A DNA stretch of 64,000 nucleotides from the NCBI GenBank assembly GCA_025267735.1, contig CM046307.1, positions 34,153,231-34,217,230 on the forward strand. Direction: 5' to 3'. Origin of the DNA: Mactra quadrangularis (taxonomy: Eukaryota > Mollusca > Bivalvia > Venerida > Mactridae). Numbering within the stretch: the stretch's first letter is position 1; every line of letters begins with the position of its first letter. Under the pieces are notes generated by a model. That model did not search any database and was not told the DNA's origin. It saw only the letters and a program-made list of their open reading frames with translations. Shown here one piece after another: positions 43,089 to 64,000 of the stretch. The position numbers and the translations under genes were made by a program.

Positions 43089-43552
43089 ACGATGAAAACT
43101 GAGGTTTTCCGCATCGTGTAAATAGAACTTTCGTTTCCATTCTCTTAAACCCTAAACATATCCTGTTTAAATTGAGGGATTTGTTCTAAATTTATTTAAA
43201 TATTCCCCTCGGTTAATTTAAGTTTATATCTGGCCATTCCTTGTATTGAAACAAAGTGTAATGGACTAATCTGAACCGAATGCTATTTTCGGCCTTGATG
43301 TTGTTCTACCCAGTTTACTTCGCACCACGAAATTTCGAATGATATGATTCCACACCAAGGTACAGGCTTGATGGTGTTGATCGTCTATCCTTAAGATTGT
43401 TTGTTCATGCCAATTTGTAAAGACTTCACTTAATATGTGTCTAACCTAAAATTTATGAAATTGAAGTTAAAAGCATAACATAGAGAAAAATCGAGTTATT
43501 ATTTTTAGAAATGATTTTATTAAGACTATTTTTCAATGTTTTTATATTTCAG
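43089..43552 (+). promoter_or_regulatory. upstream region of LRRC40 exon 1
   Basis: About 460 bp between the TIR-LINE and a probable acceptor (TTTATATTTCAG, ending 43552) just before the first coding exon. If the acceptor is used, a non-coding first exon lies further upstream, here or beyond the transposon. No TATA box identified. Confidence 0.35.
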
Positions 43553-43597
43553 GAATGATTTAACATTGAAGAAGTTATTTGATAAGTATCATCTAAA

Positions 43598-60869
<17,272 letters not shown>

Positions 60870-61026
60870 GTAATTTCTCTTTTTTTGTTTTAAAAAATTT
60901 TGATAACCGTATTTTGGTCAAACACATTTTGGTTGATACTATGGATAATTTGCGATTTGCTGAACAAGGCATAAAAAATAGGAATGGTTGGGCATGGTTT
61001 TTGTTTCATCATTCCTACCAATGTGG

Positions 61027-61848
61027 GGAGCCGGACAAAAGGTCCCATGGACAAAAAGTCCCATGTCAATTTTGACACGGGTGGACAAAAAGTCCCATGT
61101 AGTTTTGCCACCCTGGACAAAAGGTCCCATCTCAGTTTGTCAAGGGTGGACAAAAAGTCCCATCTCATCTCTGTTTGGTCCCATATTTTATATGACTTAT
61201 ACAAGTCACAAAGTTATGATTTGTACTCAATGACCACACTCTACTTGTTTAACTTTTATACTAAGCATATTAAATCAATTAAATGTTGCAGTTAAACTGA
61301 TCACAATAACAATTGAAAATGTTATTGTTTGTCACAACAAACAAAAAAAACAAAGCTAGATGAAATTCAATTAAGATCCATTCAACAAGATAAGTGGTAA
61401 TTACTAGGAATTAGCAATCAGTTATGCTTATTATGATTTAAATGAATGTATCAGCTTTAAAAAATCATCTGAAGCCATCTGGATAAGATAGAAGTTGTTA
61501 TTACAACAATTAGAATTAATTGATGGATGGAGACAGTCCACCTATCACTGGGACGAAATATTGCAATAAAAATGTTCAATTTTAACAGTTTGCATTAAAT
61601 GATAATAGATTCTATTGATCACTTAACAATGGGTCTTAAATGAATGAGGACCTCATCATCACATTAGTCAAATTGAGATGGTACCAGTTGTCCAGCCTAT
61701 AAAATTGACATGGGACTTTTTGTCCACCCCTGTCTAACTTAGATGGGACTTTTTGTCCAGGGTGACAAAACTACACGGGACTTTTTGTCCACCCCTGTCA
61801 AAAATAACATGGGACTTTTTGTCCGTGGGACCTTTTGTCCTACCATCA
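61027..61848. mobile_element. modular-TIR element (GGACAAAAAGTCCCAT units), 9-bp duplication
   Basis: 822 bp. Each ~145-bp inverted arm is built of four GGACAAAA(A/G)GTCCCAT units separated by short spacers; each unit is itself a small palindrome. Flanked by identical CCAATGTGG (61018-61026 and 61849-61857). No coding capacity. A single related arm is at 43915-44000. Confidence 0.8.
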
Positions 61849-61857
61849 CCAATGTGG

Positions 61858-62174
61858 TCCGAAACTGATCATAGCTATCAATTGCCAGCTATAGCCATTA
61901 GAACGAAGCCCTTGTCCTTAGGAAATTGATACAGGCTAGAAAAATTTGCTAATTTCGTAATTCATATGGTAAGACAAGTAGATTATTTTGCCTATTACTA
62001 TAAAACTGAATAAATTGGGCTCTTACTTGTGAAAATTTAGGCAATGACTGAGCTGTTAAAATGCATGATTGTGGCTTAGCTGATTTTAGTCTATTAGGTA
62101 AAAAAAGATATCTCCTCTGTTTAGTGTTTATTGATGATTGGGACTGTGTAGGCTGACTGTGGTTGCAGCCTTTT
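61858..62174. other. LRRC40 intron 4, nothing recognised
   Basis: No exon or repeat boundary recognised. Confidence 0.35.
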
Positions 62175-64000
62175 TATCCCCCGCCGATGAAATCAGGAGG
62201 GGGATATAGTTTTGGCGTTGTCCGTCCGTCCGTCGGTACGTCCGTCCATCCGTCCGTCAGAATTTCGTTTCCGGAGTAGTTCTCTGCAACTACTGGCTGG
62301 AATTCAACGAAACTTTATGGGAATCATCAATATCAAGAGGAGATGCGCATGTGGTCAGCTTTTTTTGGATCAGACCCTTTAACACAGAGTTATGGCCCTT
62401 GATTAGTTATGTAGTATGCATATAGAGTAAAAGTCGTTTCCGGAGTAGTTCTCTGCAACTACTGGCTGGAATTCAACGAAACTTTATGGGAATCATCAAT
62501 ATCAAGAGGAGATGCGCATGTGGTCAGCTTTTTTCGGATCAGACCCTTTAACTTAGAGTTATGGCCCTTGATTAGTTATGTAGTATGCATATAGAGTAAA
62601 AGTCGTTTCCGGAGTAGTTCTCTGCAACTATTGGCTGGAATTCAACGAAACTTTATGGGAATCATCAATATCAAGAGGAGATGCGCATGTGGTCAGCTTT
62701 TTTTGGATCAGACCCTTTAACTCAGAGTTATGGTCCTTGATTAGTTATGTAGAATGCATACAGAGTAAAAGTCGTTTCCACTCTACTTCTCTGCAACTAC
62801 TGGCTGGAATTCAACGAAATTTTATGGGAATCATCAATATCAAGAGGAGTAGCGCATATCGTCAGCTTTTTTCGGGTCAGACCCTTTAACTGAAAGTTAT
62901 GGCCCTTGATTAGTTATGTAGTATGCATATAGAGTAAAAGTCGTTTCCGCTCTATTTCTCTGCAACTAATGGCTGGAATTCAACGAAACTTTATGGGAAT
63001 TTTCAATATTAAGAGGAGATGCGCATATCGTCAGCTTGTTCCGGTCAGACCCTTTAACTCAGAGTTATGGCCCTTAATTAGTTATGTAGTATGCATTTAG
63101 AGTAAAAGTTGTTTCGCACTACTTCTCTGCAACTACTGGCTGGAATTCAACGAAACTTTATGGGAACCTTCAATACCAAGAGGAGATGCGCATATCGTCA
63201 GCTTGTTTTCGGGTCAGACCCTTTAACTCAGAGTTATGGCCCTTAATTAGTTATGTAGTATGCATATAGAGTAAAAGTCGTTTCCGCACTACTTCTCTGC
63301 AACTACTGGCTGGAATTCAACGAAACTTTATGGGAATCATCAATATCAATAGGAGATGCGCATATCGTCAGCTTGTTCCAGTCAGACCCTTGAACTCAGA
63401 GTTATGGCCCTTGATTAGTTATGCAGTATGCATATGGAGTAAAAGTCGTTTCCGCACTACTTCTCTGCAACTACTGGCTGGAATTCAACGAAACTTTATG
63501 GGAACCTTCAATACCAAGAGGAGATGCGCATATCGTCAGCTTGTTCCGGTCAGACCCTTTAACTCAGAGTTATGGCCCTTAATTAGTTATGTAGTATGCA
63601 TATAGAGTAAAAGTCGTTTCCGCACTACTTCTCTGCAACTAATGGCTGGAATTCAACGAAACTTTATGGGAACCTTAAAAACCAAAAGGAGATGCACATA
63701 TCGTCAGCTTGTTTCGGTCAGACACTTTAACCTCAGAGTTATGGCCCTTGATTAGTTATGCAGTATGCATATAGAGTAAAAATTGTTTCCACGCTACTTC
63801 TCTGCAACTACTGGCTGGAATTCAACGAAACTTTATGGGAATCTTCAATACCAAGAGGAGATAGGCATTTCGTTGCCTTGTTCAGGTCAGACTCTTTAAC
63901 TCAGAGTTATGGCCCTTGATTAGATATGCAGTATGCATAATAGAGGAAAAAAATTTCTGCGCTATTTCTCTGCAACTAATGGCTGGAATTCAACGAAACT
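62175..64000 (+). mobile_element. Helentron-like element with ~169-bp minisatellite, cut by window end
   Basis: Starts TATCCCCCGCCGATGAAATC, an inverted GGAGGGGGATA just inside, then CGTCCGTCCGTCGGTACGTC, then at least 11 tandem units. The word GGCTGGAATTCAACG recurs at 62295, 62464, 62633, 62802, 62971, 63138, 63308, 63476, 63644, 63813 and 63981, intervals 167-170 bp. The first three units are almost identical and later ones diverge. Open frames inside are repeat artefacts. Confidence 0.72.

Noticed and set aside
61000..61295. Overlapping frames on both strands with repeated KSP/GTFCP-like peptides
   Set aside because: They are translations of the modular inverted repeat (GGACAAAAAGTCCCAT units).
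62689..63605. Open frames rich in SFSTTSLQLLAGIQRNF-type repeats
   Set aside because: They arise from the 169-bp minisatellite, whose unit is near a multiple of three, not from a gene.

Overview
The window is eukaryotic: AT-rich, low gene density, spliced genes with GT-AG introns, and roughly half recognisable transposable-element sequence. The gene content (an SMAP-type ArfGAP, an LRRC40 orthologue), tRNA-derived SINEs, jockey/CR1-like LINE remnants, and many small elements with CGTCCGTC-rich starts followed by ~150-bp minisatellites point to a lophotrochozoan, most likely a bivalve mollusc. That placement is inference; no species is claimed.

Three host genes are visible, all incomplete. 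(1) SMAP-like ArfGAP, minus strand, exons 1-3 at 13391-13274, 11571-11438 and 2737-2652, running off the left edge. (2) A gene for a secreted protein I do not recognise, minus strand, five phase-consistent exons at 26709-26449, 24295-24162, 23716-23631, 23102-22966 and 22513-22351; its 3' end is unresolved. (3) LRRC40, plus strand, exons 1-4 at 43598-43742, 52254-52432, 53534-53607 and 60740-60869, continuing to the right. All splice phases were checked by hand and agree.

The rest is layered mobile DNA. 0.5-2.6 kb: a 155-bp minisatellite element interrupted by a 270-bp Helentron-like insertion. 3.2-4.0 kb: a Harbinger element. 6.26-10.83 kb: a mariner carrying a hAT and a Helentron-like element that itself carries another hAT. 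12.5-13.2 kb: a long-TIR element with a 9-bp target duplication. 15.2-17.2 kb: a decayed LINE. 17.4-19.0 kb: an unclassified TIR element. 20-21 kb: a SINE and a Harbinger MITE. 25.4-27.6 kb: four tRNA-like sequences, two of them inside a foldback. 28.2-35.3 kb: MITEs, hAT copies and hairpins. 46-60 kb: several related hAT elements that share interiors but have different ends. 61-61.85 kb: a modular-TIR element. 62.2-64 kb: an 11-copy, ~169-bp minisatellite.

The most unusual object is 36349-43079. A 6.73-kb unit is bounded by ~140-bp inverted repeats and a perfect 9-bp target duplication, as a cut-and-paste DNA transposon would be. Yet its only genes are those of a LINE: an ORF1 protein, an AP-type endonuclease and a reverse transcriptase. 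An 80-bp tandem array next to the reverse transcriptase stop codon resembles the terminal repeats, so the parts look like one element rather than a chance nesting. It lies about 510 bp upstream of the first LRRC40 coding exon.
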